DNA from: Rhodopseudomonas sp. BR0M22
GTDB taxonomy: Bacteria; Pseudomonadota; Alphaproteobacteria; Rhizobiales; Xanthobacteraceae
Length of the DNA: 64,000 bases
Direction of reading: 5' to 3'
NCBI RefSeq assembly: GCF_010907035.1
Contig: NZ_QUMK01000009.1
Location: forward strand, 26,358 to 90,357
Position 1 is the stretch's first letter. Every line of letters begins with the position of its first letter. The notes beneath the pieces were generated by a model. It saw only the letters and a list, made by a program, of their open reading frames with translations. It did not search any database and had not been told where the DNA came from. Positions 24,693 through 33,269 of the stretch are shown in pieces. The translations under genes and the position numbers were made by a program.

Positions 24693-26282
24693 TTAGTGCC
24701 GGAAGTGCCGGGTGCCGGTGAACACCATGGCGATGCCGGCGTCGTCGGCGGCCTTGATCACTTCGTCGTCGCGGACCGAACCGCCGGGCTGGATCACCGC
24801 GGTGGCGCCGGCCTCGATGCAGGCCAGCATGCCGTCGGCGAACGGGAAGAACGCATCCGACGCGACCACCGAGCCCTTGGTCATCGGCGCCGCGAGCTTC
24901 AGCTCAGCCGCCGCATCCTGCGCCTTGCGGGCGGCGATGCGGGCAGAGTCGACGCGGCTCATCTGACCGGCACCGATACCGACCGTGGCGAGGTCCTTGG
25001 CGTAGATGATGGTGTTGGACTTGACGTGCTTGCCGACGCGGAACGCGAATTTCAGGTCGCGCAGCTCGGCTTCGGTCGGCTGCCGCTTGGTAACGACCTT
25101 CAGCGCCATGTCGTCGACCACCGCATTGTCGCGGCTCTGCACCAAGAGGCCGCCGGCGACAGTCTTGTAGGTCAGGCCGTTGGCACGCGGATCGGGCAGC
25201 GCGCCCGCCAGCAGCAGCCGCAGATTCTTCTTCGCCGCGACGATCGCGATCGCTTCCTCGGTGGCGTCGGGCGCGATGATCACTTCGGTGAAGATCTCGG
25301 TGATGGCGCGCGCGGCTTCCGCATCGAGGGTGCGGTTGAGCGCCACGATGCCGCCGAACGCCGACACCGAGTCGCAGGCCAGCGCCTTGCGATACGCATC
25401 GAGCAGGCTTGCGCCCTCGGCGACGCCGCAGGGGTTGGCGTGCTTGACGATGACGCAGGCCGCGGTGCGCCCGGCGTCGAACTCGCCGACGCACTCATAG
25501 GCCGCATCGGTGTCGTTGATGTTGTTGTAGGACAGTTCCTTGCCCTGCACCTGGCGCGCGGTGGCGACGCCTGGGCGCTTCTCCGGGGTGGCGTAGAACG
25601 CCGCGGTCTGGTGCGGGTTTTCGCCGTATCGGAGGCTCTGGATCAGCCGACCGCCGATCGCGCGGAAGTCCGGCGCGTCGGTCTTGAGCTGCAGCGCGAA
25701 CCAGTTGGAGATCGCCGCATCGTAAGCGGCGGTGCGCGCATAGGCCTTGGCGGCGAGGCGGCGGCGCAGGGTGAGCGTGGTCGCGCCGTTGTTGGCCGCG
25801 AGTTCGTCGAGCACCGCCTGATAATCGCTGGCCTCGACCACCACGGCGACATCGTCGTGGTTCTTGGCCGCGGCGCGGATCATCGCCGGGCCGCCGATGT
25901 CGATGTTCTCGATGCAGTCTTCGTAAGATGCGCCCTTATCGACGGTCGCTTCGAACGGATACAGATTGACGACGAGCAGGTCGATCTGCGCGATGCCGTG
26001 ATCGGCCATCGCCTTCTTGTGCTCGGCATTGTCGCGGATCGCCAGCAGGCCGCCATGCACCTTGGGGTGCAGGGTCTTGACCCGGCCGTCCATCATTTCG
26101 GGGAAGCCGGTGAGATCGGAGACGTCCTTCACCGGCAGGCCGGCGGCTGCAATCGCCTTGGCGGTGCCGCCGGTCGAAACCAGCTCGACGCCGTGGCCGA
26201 CGAGCGCCTTGGCGAAATCGATCAGGCCGGTCTTATCGGATACGGACAGAAGGGCACGGGTGACGCGGCGCGGCTCAGTCAT
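24693..26282 (-). CDS. purH: Bifunctional AICAR transformylase / IMP cyclohydrolase
   Basis: This 529-residue PurH starts at ATG 26282 ([20 protein letters not shown]). The N-terminal MGS-like IMP cyclohydrolase domain has [16 protein letters not shown] and [10 protein letters not shown]. The transformylase domain has [26 protein letters not shown] and the C-terminal [15 protein letters not shown] then [12 protein letters not shown]. It carries out the last two steps of de novo purine synthesis. Length and motifs are complete. Confidence 0.97.
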   Translation of the reverse strand: MTEPRRVTRALLSVSDKTGLIDFAKALVGHGVELVSTGGTAKAIAAAGLPVKDVSDLTGFPEMMDGRVKTLHPKVHGGLLAIRDNAEHKKAMADHGIAQIDLLVVNLYPFEATVDKGASYEDCIENIDIGGPAMIRAAAKNHDDVAVVVEASDYQAVLDELAANNGATTLTLRRRLAAKAYARTAAYDAAISNWFALQLKTDAPDFRAIGGRLIQSLRYGENPHQTAAFYATPEKRPGVATARQVQGKELSYNNINDTDAAYECVGEFDAGRTAACVIVKHANPCGVAEGASLLDAYRKALACDSVSAFGGIVALNRTLDAEAARAITEIFTEVIIAPDATEEAIAIVAAKKNLRLLLAGALPDPRANGLTYKTVAGGLLVQSRDNAVVDDMALKVVTKRQPTEAELRDLKFAFRVGKHVKSNTIIYAKDLATVGIGAGQMSRVDSARIAARKAQDAAAELKLAAPMTKGSVVASDAFFPFADGMLACIEAGATAVIQPGGSVRDDEVIKAADDAGIAMVFTGTRHFRH

Positions 26283-26531
26283 GGGGCAAGATCCTCTGAT
26301 GGAAGGAAACAAATGCCCAGGCGCGCGGCAGATACGTCCCGCGCTTCCCGATGGTGCTCCATCCTAGGTCGCCAGTCGCGCGAGGCGAGCGTGGATTAGC
26401 AGTTTTCGCCGGCCGCGACAACGGCGACCAAGGTTTCAAGTGCACCCAGTCCTCATCTTGAGGAGGACGGCGCTTCGTGCCTCCTCACCATGAGGTTCTG
26501 CCTGAGATGAGCGCTCGGCCATCGGAGCGAC

Positions 26532-28418
26532 CTACAGCGGCAGCTCCGGCTCGCGACGGGCGGCGCGACGGGCGCTGGTAGCCTGCGGCGACGCATTGGA
26601 GCGGATGAAGCTCCAGCGCACGTTCGGCGCCTCGATCGAATTCTGCCGGATCACGATCTGGGTCGAGCGGCGTGGCCCGTCGTTGCCGGCCAGGAACACG
26701 GTCTCTTCGAGATCGACCTTGTCGTCGGCCGCCTCGAAGGTCCAGACCTCGCGATTGGGCAGCACCAGCATCACTCCGCGGGCATCGTGGAGCCGGCTGG
26801 CCTTGACCGACGGATGAAGGTGAAAGCGCACGGCGTAGTCGGCCTGGGCGGCACGGTGGCGGCCGCCCTGCACCGGCGTCAGGCTGTCTTCGCCGTCGAT
26901 CCGGCTGCCATCGTGCTTCACCATCAGCACCCGCCGATGCAGCACGCCGAACTTGTCGCGATAGCCGTCGTGTGCGGTCGTCAGCAACACGCCGCCGGCG
27001 ACTTCCTCGCGGCGGTTTTCGACCTGCCGCGGTCCGCCAACCACCGGCGAGCCGTGCAGGAAGCGCTTCATCGCCGAGCGCTCGACGAAGCTGCAGGACG
27101 AGGTGTCGTGACAGGTGACGGTCGAATGCGCCACCGTCGAGCGGGCAAAGCCGCGCCAGCTCTCGCGGTTGGTGGTCGGCATGCCGCTGTTGATCACGAT
27201 CCGGCACGAGCCGGACGACAATTCGAACGACAGGCAGCCGGCATGGGCTTCCTGGCTGACATTGGAAGGCGGCGGCGCGCCGGCGTCGACGATCGCCAAC
27301 GTCGCACCGGCATCGATCCGCTGGTAGCCGGAATGCGGCATGCTGGCGAGCGGCGTGCCCTGGCTGTCGTCATAGGCGAGCAGCGTCGCCAGCAGATCGG
27401 ACGGCGTCGCGCTCATGCCGTTGAACAGCGCGAAATTGCCGTCGCCGTGGCGGAAGAACCGCAGCATCGGCATCATCCGGTCGATCGCGTTGAGAAGCGC
27501 CGGCGGCGGCGCGATGTTGCGGGCCGCAAACGTCTGCCGCAGCGGCAACAGGTCGATCAACAGCTCGATCAGCGCGCCCGGATTGCGCGAGATGTGGCCG
27601 CCATCCGGCAGGATCTGGCGCTGCAATTCGTCGGACAGCCGCTTGGTGGCGCCGCGAATCTGGCGTGCCTGGTTCGCAAGGCACAGCGACGCGTAGCACA
27701 GCGCGATCGTCACCTGCAGCCGCGGCACGCCGTCCTGAACATCGACCAACGCGTAGCGCAGCGCCCGGATTTCGCGGGTCAGGGCACGCAGATAGCGGCG
27801 ATAGAACTTGCCGTCGGTGTCGGACAGCACCAATGGCGCCTGCGACAGCAGCGAGATCACCCGCCGCGCCAGCACGTCCGGCCGTCGCCCGACCGGACCG
27901 GTGCGCGACATGTTGCTGAGCCAGTCGTCGACCAGCGAGCGGGCATTGGCGCGGGTGATCGCGGTGTCGGCGGCGCGCAGATGGCGCAGCCAGCCGAAGC
28001 CGAGCAGCGCGGCTTCCCAATCATCCGAAGGCGGTTCGAGATCGAAGATCGAGCGGCCGTGACAGGTGACGATCTTGCCGGCGAAGACGAAGCGGCCGGC
28101 ATAGATCTCGGCAGCACGGGTCGCGTCCGCAGTGCGCAGATCGTGCGGGGCGATGATCAGCCGGTCGGTGCGGCCAGGCCACAGCCTCGTGACCGCGACG
28201 GAGCCGCTCGACGTGCGCGCCCACACGGTGCGCGCGAAGCGGCCCATGATCAGCGTCGAAATTCGTCTGCGGGGTGCGACCGACACCTGCGCTAGAGCCC
28301 CCAATCGTTGATACGCATCACGTTGCTGCCTTCTGCGGACGGCGAATGTCAGATCACGCAGGACGTCGGACAAGCGTCCAGTCCGGTACAGCTTCGATTG
28401 GAACGGCTCTGCGGACAT
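26532..28418 (-). CDS. Heparinase II/III-like protein
   Basis: This protein of about 628 residues (ATG at 28418; an in-frame ATG at 28517 is less likely) has an alpha-helical N-terminal half and a C-terminal beta-rich half. LPDGGHISRNPGALIELLID resembles the heparinase_II_N region. SGYQRIDAGATLAIVDAG and SFELSSGSCRIVINSGMP mark the heparinase_II_III beta-sandwich domain. No signal peptide is evident. Such genes sit between purH and rsmB in relatives, as recalled. The polysaccharide substrate is unknown, and activity on heparin is not implied. Confidence 0.8.
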   Translation of the reverse strand: MSAEPFQSKLYRTGRLSDVLRDLTFAVRRRQQRDAYQRLGALAQVSVAPRRRISTLIMGRFARTVWARTSSGSVAVTRLWPGRTDRLIIAPHDLRTADATRAAEIYAGRFVFAGKIVTCHGRSIFDLEPPSDDWEAALLGFGWLRHLRAADTAITRANARSLVDDWLSNMSRTGPVGRRPDVLARRVISLLSQAPLVLSDTDGKFYRRYLRALTREIRALRYALVDVQDGVPRLQVTIALCYASLCLANQARQIRGATKRLSDELQRQILPDGGHISRNPGALIELLIDLLPLRQTFAARNIAPPPALLNAIDRMMPMLRFFRHGDGNFALFNGMSATPSDLLATLLAYDDSQGTPLASMPHSGYQRIDAGATLAIVDAGAPPPSNVSQEAHAGCLSFELSSGSCRIVINSGMPTTNRESWRGFARSTVAHSTVTCHDTSSCSFVERSAMKRFLHGSPVVGGPRQVENRREEVAGGVLLTTAHDGYRDKFGVLHRRVLMVKHDGSRIDGEDSLTPVQGGRHRAAQADYAVRFHLHPSVKASRLHDARGVMLVLPNREVWTFEAADDKVDLEETVFLAGNDGPRRSTQIVIRQNSIEAPNVRWSFIRSNASPQATSARRAARREPELPL

Positions 28419-28585
28419 GCGTGCGGCGGAGACGAAAGATCGTTGTGAAACAAGGCAACCTCGAATTAACGAAAATTCGTTGCGAATCCTTTTAATCTGG
28501 AAACCCGCCCCACACACCCTGGCGATAGACGAATGTGGACAGGCGCTGCTGCGCCACGTCCTGGCAGCGGGTCAATTGGCTGATT

Positions 28586-29938
28586 TTACAGCGACTTCAC
28601 CAGTCGCGCCGCGTAGAAGCCGTCGAATCCGGCGAGCCGTGGATCGCTGTGCGGCAAATGGCACGGCAGAGTCCGGAGCGCGCCGTCCGCGGTCACGATG
28701 TCGGCGAGTCCTGCCACTTCGGCCGGATCGACCGGGGCCCGGCGCATCGACGGCTCCGCATCCAGCAGCGACGCGATCGCCTGCTCGCCCTCCTCGGGTT
28801 CGAGCGAGCAGGTGCAGTACACCAGCGTGCCGCCGGGCCGCAGCAAAGACACCGCCTTCTTCAGCAGTCGGTCCTGCACCGCAGCGAGCGCGCCGATGTC
28901 GCTCTCCTGCTTCAGCCAAGCGACGTCGGGATGGCGACGAATGGTGCCGGTCGACGCGCACGGCGCATCGATCAGCACGGCGTCGAAATCCGCTGCGGCG
29001 CCATTGCGCCACTCCGCCGCATCGGCCACGCCGGTTTCGGCGTCGAGCGAGAGCCGCGCAAGGTTTTCACGCAACCTAGCCACACGCGCAGGCGAACGAT
29101 CGATCGCACTGACCCGCGCACCGGCCGACACGAGCTGCGCGGTCTTCCCGCCCGGCGCCGCACACAAATCGGCGACGGCTTTGCCCTGAAGATCGCCGAA
29201 CAGACGCACCGGCAATGCCGCCGCCGCATCCTGAACCCACCATTGCCCCTCGGTGAAGCCTGGCAGCATCCGCACCGAACCCTGCAGCAGCGTGCGGACG
29301 GTGCCGGTCGGCAAGACTTCGCCGTGCAGCCGCGCGGCCCAATGCGGCGCGTCGGACTTTACCGTGAGATCGAGCGACGGCTCATGGCTGATCGCGACCG
29401 CAATCGCGCGGGCCGTCTCCTCCCCGTAATGCGCGCTCCAGCGCGCCAGCAGCCACTGCGGCACATCTGGAGTCGCAGCGGCGAGTTCTTCGACCAGCGG
29501 CAGACCCTCGCGCGCGCAACGTCGCAGCACCGCGTTGACGAGCCCGGCATATTTCGCAGCACGGCGGTCAGATTGTACCAGCCGCACCGACAGATCGACT
29601 GCAGCGTGGTCCGGCACCTCCATCCACAGGATCTGCGCGGTGCCGATCAACAGCGCGCTCTTGGCGCGAGGCGCATCGGTCGGCACGCCGCGATCGAGCA
29701 GCCTTGCCAGCAGTCCTTCCAGCGTTCCAAGCCGGCGCAGGATCGTCGCGACCAGCCGGCGCATCAGCGCCCGATCGCGATCCGACAGCGTCTTCAGCCC
29801 CGGATGCGCGGCCGGACCTTCGAGCTGGTCGTCGAGCATCCGGCGCTTTTGCAGCACCCCGTCCAGAATGTCCGCGGCGATACGGCGCGCGGCGAGGCCG
29901 GGCACCTCGGAAGCTTGGGCGAATCTTGGAGCAGGCAT
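28586..29938 (-). CDS. rsmB: 16S rRNA (cytosine-967-C5)-methyltransferase
   Basis: This 450-residue protein has an N-terminal NusB-like RNA-binding domain (about 1-145; AARRIAADILDGVLQKRRML) and a C-terminal Rossmann methyltransferase domain. Key motifs are DLCAAPGGKTAQL for SAM binding, DAPCASTGTIRRHPD with a catalytic-loop Cys, and YCTCSLEPEEGEQ with the second conserved Cys. It methylates C967 of 16S rRNA. The same-strand heparinase-like gene follows after 167 bp. Confidence 0.93.
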   Translation of the reverse strand: MPAPRFAQASEVPGLAARRIAADILDGVLQKRRMLDDQLEGPAAHPGLKTLSDRDRALMRRLVATILRRLGTLEGLLARLLDRGVPTDAPRAKSALLIGTAQILWMEVPDHAAVDLSVRLVQSDRRAAKYAGLVNAVLRRCAREGLPLVEELAAATPDVPQWLLARWSAHYGEETARAIAVAISHEPSLDLTVKSDAPHWAARLHGEVLPTGTVRTLLQGSVRMLPGFTEGQWWVQDAAAALPVRLFGDLQGKAVADLCAAPGGKTAQLVSAGARVSAIDRSPARVARLRENLARLSLDAETGVADAAEWRNGAAADFDAVLIDAPCASTGTIRRHPDVAWLKQESDIGALAAVQDRLLKKAVSLLRPGGTLVYCTCSLEPEEGEQAIASLLDAEPSMRRAPVDPAEVAGLADIVTADGALRTLPCHLPHSDPRLAGFDGFYAARLVKSL

Positions 29939-30094
29939 GAATCGAGGGTATCACAGCACGAGGAGAGGCGCCGCGCGATGCTGCGCGCCGGTCTGCCGTG
30001 AATGGCAGTTGAATATGCCAAATGTAAGAATCGCCGCCGCGTTCCACGACAGCGGTGATCCGTGTCTGCCCTGTGAACAGAAAGGCGTCTGCCG

Positions 30095-30313
30095 ATGACC
30101 GAATCCGATCCGCATGCCGCGACACCGGCGGCCGCCCCTCCCCGCAAGGATCTGCCGGAAGCCGCCAAACGCGCGCTTGCCGAGGCCGAAGCGCGCCGCA
30201 TCGAGGCTGCCCGGCAGGCGGAGGCGCGGGCCAAAGAGGTTCAGGGGCCGAAGGGTCCCGAGCCGACCCGCTATGGCGACTGGGAAGTCAAAGGCATCGC
30301 GTCGGACTTCTGA
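30095..30313 (+). CDS. DUF1674 / SDHAF4-like protein
   Basis: This 72-residue protein has a charged, Ala/Glu-rich N-terminal helix and the invariant C-terminal motif GPKGPEPTRYGDWEVKGIASDF (residues 51-72). Eukaryotic SDHAF4/Sdh8 proteins with this motif chaperone flavinylated succinate dehydrogenase subunit A. The bacterial homologue is presumed to help SDH assembly, although no sdh genes are in the window. It precedes the nuclease gene by 88 bp and may be cotranscribed. Confidence 0.88.
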   Translation: MTESDPHAATPAAAPPRKDLPEAAKRALAEAEARRIEAARQAEARAKEVQGPKGPEPTRYGDWEVKGIASDF

Positions 30314-30401
30314 GACGAGGTGCCACAACCTGCGGGTTATTCCGCAATCCCACCCTGCAGTCCTGGTTGCTTCGCCTCCCGACTCGACCCATTGCAGCAA
30401 C

Positions 30402-30974
30402 ATGCCCTCGAATTTCAGAACGAACCGGCCACGAATCTCGCGACTGCCGTGGCGCAGCCGGCTGTGGCCGTGGGTGTTCGTGCTCGGGGTTGCGGCCGGC
30501 ACGATGCTGCCCGCACGGCATTGGCTGCATCTGTCCTGGTTGAAGCCGCCTCCATCGCAGGGCCTCGATAATGACAGCGAGACGGTGTGGCGACGCGCCG
30601 GCAATCCGACCACACGCCATTCGGTCGACGTGCTGTATACGATCGATGGCGATACCTTCGATGCGACGGTGCATCTGTGGCCGGGGGCGGATCTGCGCAC
30701 ACGGGTGCGGCTGCGCGGCATCGACGCGCCGGAGCTGAAGGCGCAATGCGCCCGCGAATTGCGGATGGCAGAGGCTGCGACCGAAGCGCTGCGCCGGCTG
30801 CTCGCCGAGGGCGAGGTCGCGATCTACAACATCGGGCCCGACAAGTATCAGGGCCGCGTCGTCGCCGACGTCGCCACCAGACGCACGGCCAACGTCTCCA
30901 GCGCGCTGCTCGAAAGCGGCCACGTCCGCGCTTATGGCGGCGGGCATCGGCTGGGATGGTGCGGCGATAAATGA
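30402..30974 (+). CDS. Thermonuclease (SNase) family protein with membrane anchor; 3' end replaced by an insertion
   Basis: This 190-residue protein has an N-terminal hydrophobic segment (WPWVFVLGVAAGTMLPA) and a staphylococcal-nuclease domain. VLYTIDGDTFDATV is the first strand pair, RVRLRGIDAPE carries a catalytic Arg and the Glu region, and KYQGRVVADV carries the second Arg. It is probably an exported, membrane-anchored Ca-dependent nuclease. The last 172 coding bases (30792-30963) recur at 31838-32009 beyond an AT-rich insert. The present terminus is RLGWCGDK, while the displaced copy ends RLGWCDTR. The gene remains intact. Confidence 0.87.
   Translation: MPSNFRTNRPRISRLPWRSRLWPWVFVLGVAAGTMLPARHWLHLSWLKPPPSQGLDNDSETVWRRAGNPTTRHSVDVLYTIDGDTFDATVHLWPGADLRTRVRLRGIDAPELKAQCARELRMAEAATEALRRLLAEGEVAIYNIGPDKYQGRVVADVATRRTANVSSALLESGHVRAYGGGHRLGWCGDK
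30792..30963 (+). repeat. Direct repeat, left copy (3' end of the nuclease gene)
   Basis: This 172 bp segment matches 31838-32009 at 168 of 172 positions by hand alignment (offset 1046 bp). The four differences, at 30881, 30884, 30887 and 30956, all fall on third codon positions of the nuclease frame and are all synonymous. Outside this block the flanks diverge abruptly. Confidence 0.93.
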
Positions 30975-31008
30975 AGTCTACAATCTTCGAATTGGAAGCG
31001 AACAAAGA

Positions 31009-31035
31009 CATTGATCGACTACGAATCGATCAATG
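31009..31035. repeat. Perfect 10+10 bp inverted repeat inside the insert
   Basis: CATTGATCGA-ctacgaa-TCGATCAATG is a perfect dyad with a 7 bp spacer. It lies 46 bp after the left direct repeat and 17 bp beyond the 3' end of the cargo gene. It may be a shared terminator (no T-run), a recombinase binding site or an element end. Confidence 0.6.
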
Positions 31036-31052
31036 AACGCCGGACACTTAAA

Positions 31053-31724
31053 TCAAATCATTGAAATTTTTAGATCCTGGAATTCTGTATCCAAGCCCCT
31101 AATGCTTTCATCGCTGGCGGGATCGCGCCCATCGATTAGGGCCCTCATCGTCCTGATGAATCGAACACCCAAATAGTAAATGGCGCTCGAAGTATCGATG
31201 ACAAAGAACTGTTCACCAGTATAATTGCTTCCCGAACTCCTCCGAATTGAATCGGCGAATCCAGAAACATGATCATCGTAGTGCGCCGCACTCTTGTTTG
31301 CCATGTCACGTATCAAACGATTTCGATTATCATATTCTCGCGTTACATCATTGTAATACGCGCGTACTAATAGCCTATCACGCAATGTGTACCGACAAAA
31401 ATCACCTCCGGGCAGCACGGACCAAGTCTTATAACCAATAATACTACCAACCAAATTTGGCTCAGCTTTACGGGGCTTGGGAGGCCTTGAGAATAGCGAA
31501 AGCTCGATGCCGAATTTATCGGCCTGATTAAGCAGCAAGGGCCGCAAGGTCTTCGACTTTCCTGTTGGGTCGAATCCAACGAGTGCGCGAAGCTGCGTTA
31601 CTATGCCAAGGAGATAATGCCCTTCCCGCCTTTCGTGAAAATGCCTCGCCAAAGCAGAAATATGGACCAAGGCCGTCTCCAACTCCAATAGCTGCTCTTC
31701 ATCGGACTTAGGAACAATAACCAT
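31053..31724 (-). CDS. Unknown protein carried by the AT-rich insert
   Basis: This 223-residue, mostly helical, soluble protein begins MVIVPKSDEEQLLELETALV and has no signal peptide or membrane segment. Notable segments are LARHFHERREGHYLLGIVTQ, the basic Pro-rich stretch SRPPKPRKAEPNLVGSI and RDMANKSAAHYDDHV. The last resembles an A-N-K-x-A-H-x-D-D motif that I recall from HEPN-like or island-encoded hypothetical proteins; this is only a memory-level similarity. Codon use and GC content differ strongly from the neighbours, indicating recent acquisition. It is the only gene in the insert. Function unknown; a defence or toxin role is speculative. Confidence 0.7.
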   Translation of the reverse strand: MVIVPKSDEEQLLELETALVHISALARHFHERREGHYLLGIVTQLRALVGFDPTGKSKTLRPLLLNQADKFGIELSLFSRPPKPRKAEPNLVGSIIGYKTWSVLPGGDFCRYTLRDRLLVRAYYNDVTREYDNRNRLIRDMANKSAAHYDDHVSGFADSIRRSSGSNYTGEQFFVIDTSSAIYYLGVRFIRTMRALIDGRDPASDESIRGLDTEFQDLKISMI

Positions 31725-31837
31725 CGTTCAGCCAATCGGACTCTTCAAATGGGGTCAAACGCCTTGCGAATAAGCGAACGTAAATTGTATCAAAGATAAA
31801 ATCTAGGCCGCGATTTAAAGCCGCCAGGAACGCACCA

Positions 31838-32020
31838 CGCCGGCTGCTCGCCGAGGGCGAGGTCGCGATCTACAACATCGGGCCCGACAAGTATCAGGGC
31901 CGCGTCGTCGCCGACGTCGCCACCAGGCGGACCGCCAACGTCTCCAGCGCGCTGCTCGAAAGCGGCCACGTCCGCGCTTATGGCGGCGGGCATCGGCTGG
32001 GCTGGTGCGACACGCGTTGA
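31838..32020 (+). pseudogene. Displaced original 3' end of the nuclease gene
   Basis: This fragment encodes the nuclease C-terminus (EGEVAIYNIGPDKYQGRVVA to RLGWCDTR) and ends with TGA at 32018-32020. It has no start codon or N-terminal domain. Its first 172 bp repeat 30792-30963. It is interpreted as the original chromosomal gene end left beyond the insertion, because it abuts the downstream gene at 32036 without AT-rich sequence. Confidence 0.88.
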
Positions 32021-32035
32021 TGCGGCACGCCCCGC

Positions 32036-32920
32036 TCAGGCGACCGCGCTGACCTTCGCGGTCGCGGGGCCGTCGAGCACTCCGTCGGCTTCTGCCGCTT
32101 CCGGCACGATCGAGGGCGCCGGTTGAGCAGCTTCGATGGCGCTCTGTAACAGACCATCGCCGTCGACCAGCGGCTTGGGTTTGTCCGCCCAGTGCAGCGT
32201 TGTGTAGTCGAAGCCGTTGACGATGGTCGGCTTCACCACCTCGAAGTACGGCGAGATGTCGAAGTCGCGCGGCATGTAGAGAGACGAATGCCTGATCTGC
32301 AGGATCTCCCGCCGCGCCGCCCGGCTGCCGGCCTTGGTGATCTTCGGCAGGATCGGATAGCGCACCGCCTCGAACGCCTGGGCGATCAGCGCCGAGCAGA
32401 TGATCTTGGTCGGGTCGCCGGAGCCGAGCGCGATCATGCGCCGCCGCCAACGCTGCGGCACCGGCATCGGAACGAGATAGCGCATCAGGTCGATGATGTT
32501 CTTGGTATCGTAGCCGAAGCCGATCCGATTGATCGCGTAGCGGCACACCGTATGGCGATCCTCGTAGGACAGACCGACCGGACGGCAGACCCTGGTGTGA
32601 TAGGCCAGATGCCGCGACAGCGGCGATGAACTCACGCCCTCGCCGATATTGGCCTCGACCAGCACATGCGGCTCGCCGTCCGGCTCGGTGACGCCGTCGA
32701 TCGGCCCGACGTAGAGCGCGGCATGCGACCAGGTCGATTGCGTCAGATACTTGATGATGCCGGCGATCCGGCTGTTGCCCTCGACCAGCAAGACGTCACC
32801 CGGCTCCATCATGGTGCGGAGGTGGTCGGGATCGCTCGGGGTGAACGGCTCGTAACCCGGTTCTTCCTTCTGCAAGTAGCTGGCGATCAACTTGCCGATG
32901 GCTTCGAGCACCACACCCAT
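32036..32920 (-). CDS. YiiX-like NlpC/P60-type (permuted papain fold) hydrolase
   Basis: This 294-residue protein has the YiiX/YebB pattern. MEPGDVLLVEGNSRIAGIIK is followed by LTQSTWSHAALYVGP, whose His is the probable catalytic residue, and VLVEANIGEGVSS. Later, GSGDPTKIICSALIAQAFEA supplies the probable nucleophile Cys. Permuted NlpC/P60 enzymes act on peptides, lipids or amide bonds. No signal peptide is seen. It is convergent with the nuclease remnant. The substrate is unknown. Confidence 0.78.
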   Translation of the reverse strand: MGVVLEAIGKLIASYLQKEEPGYEPFTPSDPDHLRTMMEPGDVLLVEGNSRIAGIIKYLTQSTWSHAALYVGPIDGVTEPDGEPHVLVEANIGEGVSSSPLSRHLAYHTRVCRPVGLSYEDRHTVCRYAINRIGFGYDTKNIIDLMRYLVPMPVPQRWRRRMIALGSGDPTKIICSALIAQAFEAVRYPILPKITKAGSRAARREILQIRHSSLYMPRDFDISPYFEVVKPTIVNGFDYTTLHWADKPKPLVDGDGLLQSAIEAAQPAPSIVPEAAEADGVLDGPATAKVSAVA

Positions 32921-33269
32921 TGCTGCGCTCCTGCGGGGATCATTGCTGCGACATCGTCACATTTTGTTCGTCGATGATCGTCGAGCAAAGCCGTTGCAGT
33001 TTAGTTCATCTGGTTCCTCGCGCGGTTACGCATCGTTCACCACGAACGGTTGCCGGCTCGCAGCGATTCCGGCAAGTTGACGGCAGCGGCAGCGCCTTGC
33101 GGCGCCGCCGAAACGCTCTGCGGACGACGCGAAACGCGACGGAGTTCAATAGATTGGCCACAGTCGCGCAGCGCCGTGCCGTTACTCTCCGAGACACGTC
33201 CCGCGCCGGCGGCTTTGCGCCGGACGGCTCGATCGTCTCGGCCGCCTTCAAGCTTCCGGAAACCATGCC
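32921..33269. other. Divergent intergenic region
   Basis: The 349 bp between the divergent YiiX-like and amine-oxidase genes should hold both promoters. I see no supported small gene, RNA or strong dyad in it. Confidence 0.5.

Larger units (their letters stand above)
30964..32009. mobile_element. 1046 bp AT-richer insertion flanked by a duplicated gene 3' end
   Basis: The unit between the two direct repeats (equivalently 30792-31837) is 1046 bp. Its unique part (30964-31837) is about 45% GC by eye, against roughly 65-70% in the neighbours. It carries one gene (31053-31724, minus strand) and a 10+10 bp inverted repeat. No integrase, transposase or terminal IS-type repeats are seen. The target gene has been kept whole by an element-borne copy of its 3' end. 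This is typical of site-specific integrative elements, but the recombinase must be absent, lost or supplied elsewhere. Confidence 0.75.

Noticed and set aside
31790..31993. Open frame antisense to the displaced nuclease fragment
   Set aside because: It mirrors the same shadow present opposite the intact nuclease copy; no independent evidence of coding.
30964..32009. Classical IS element or prophage remnant
   Set aside because: No transposase, integrase, phage gene or terminal inverted repeats at the boundaries; the direct repeat is a gene end of 172 bp, not a short target duplication.
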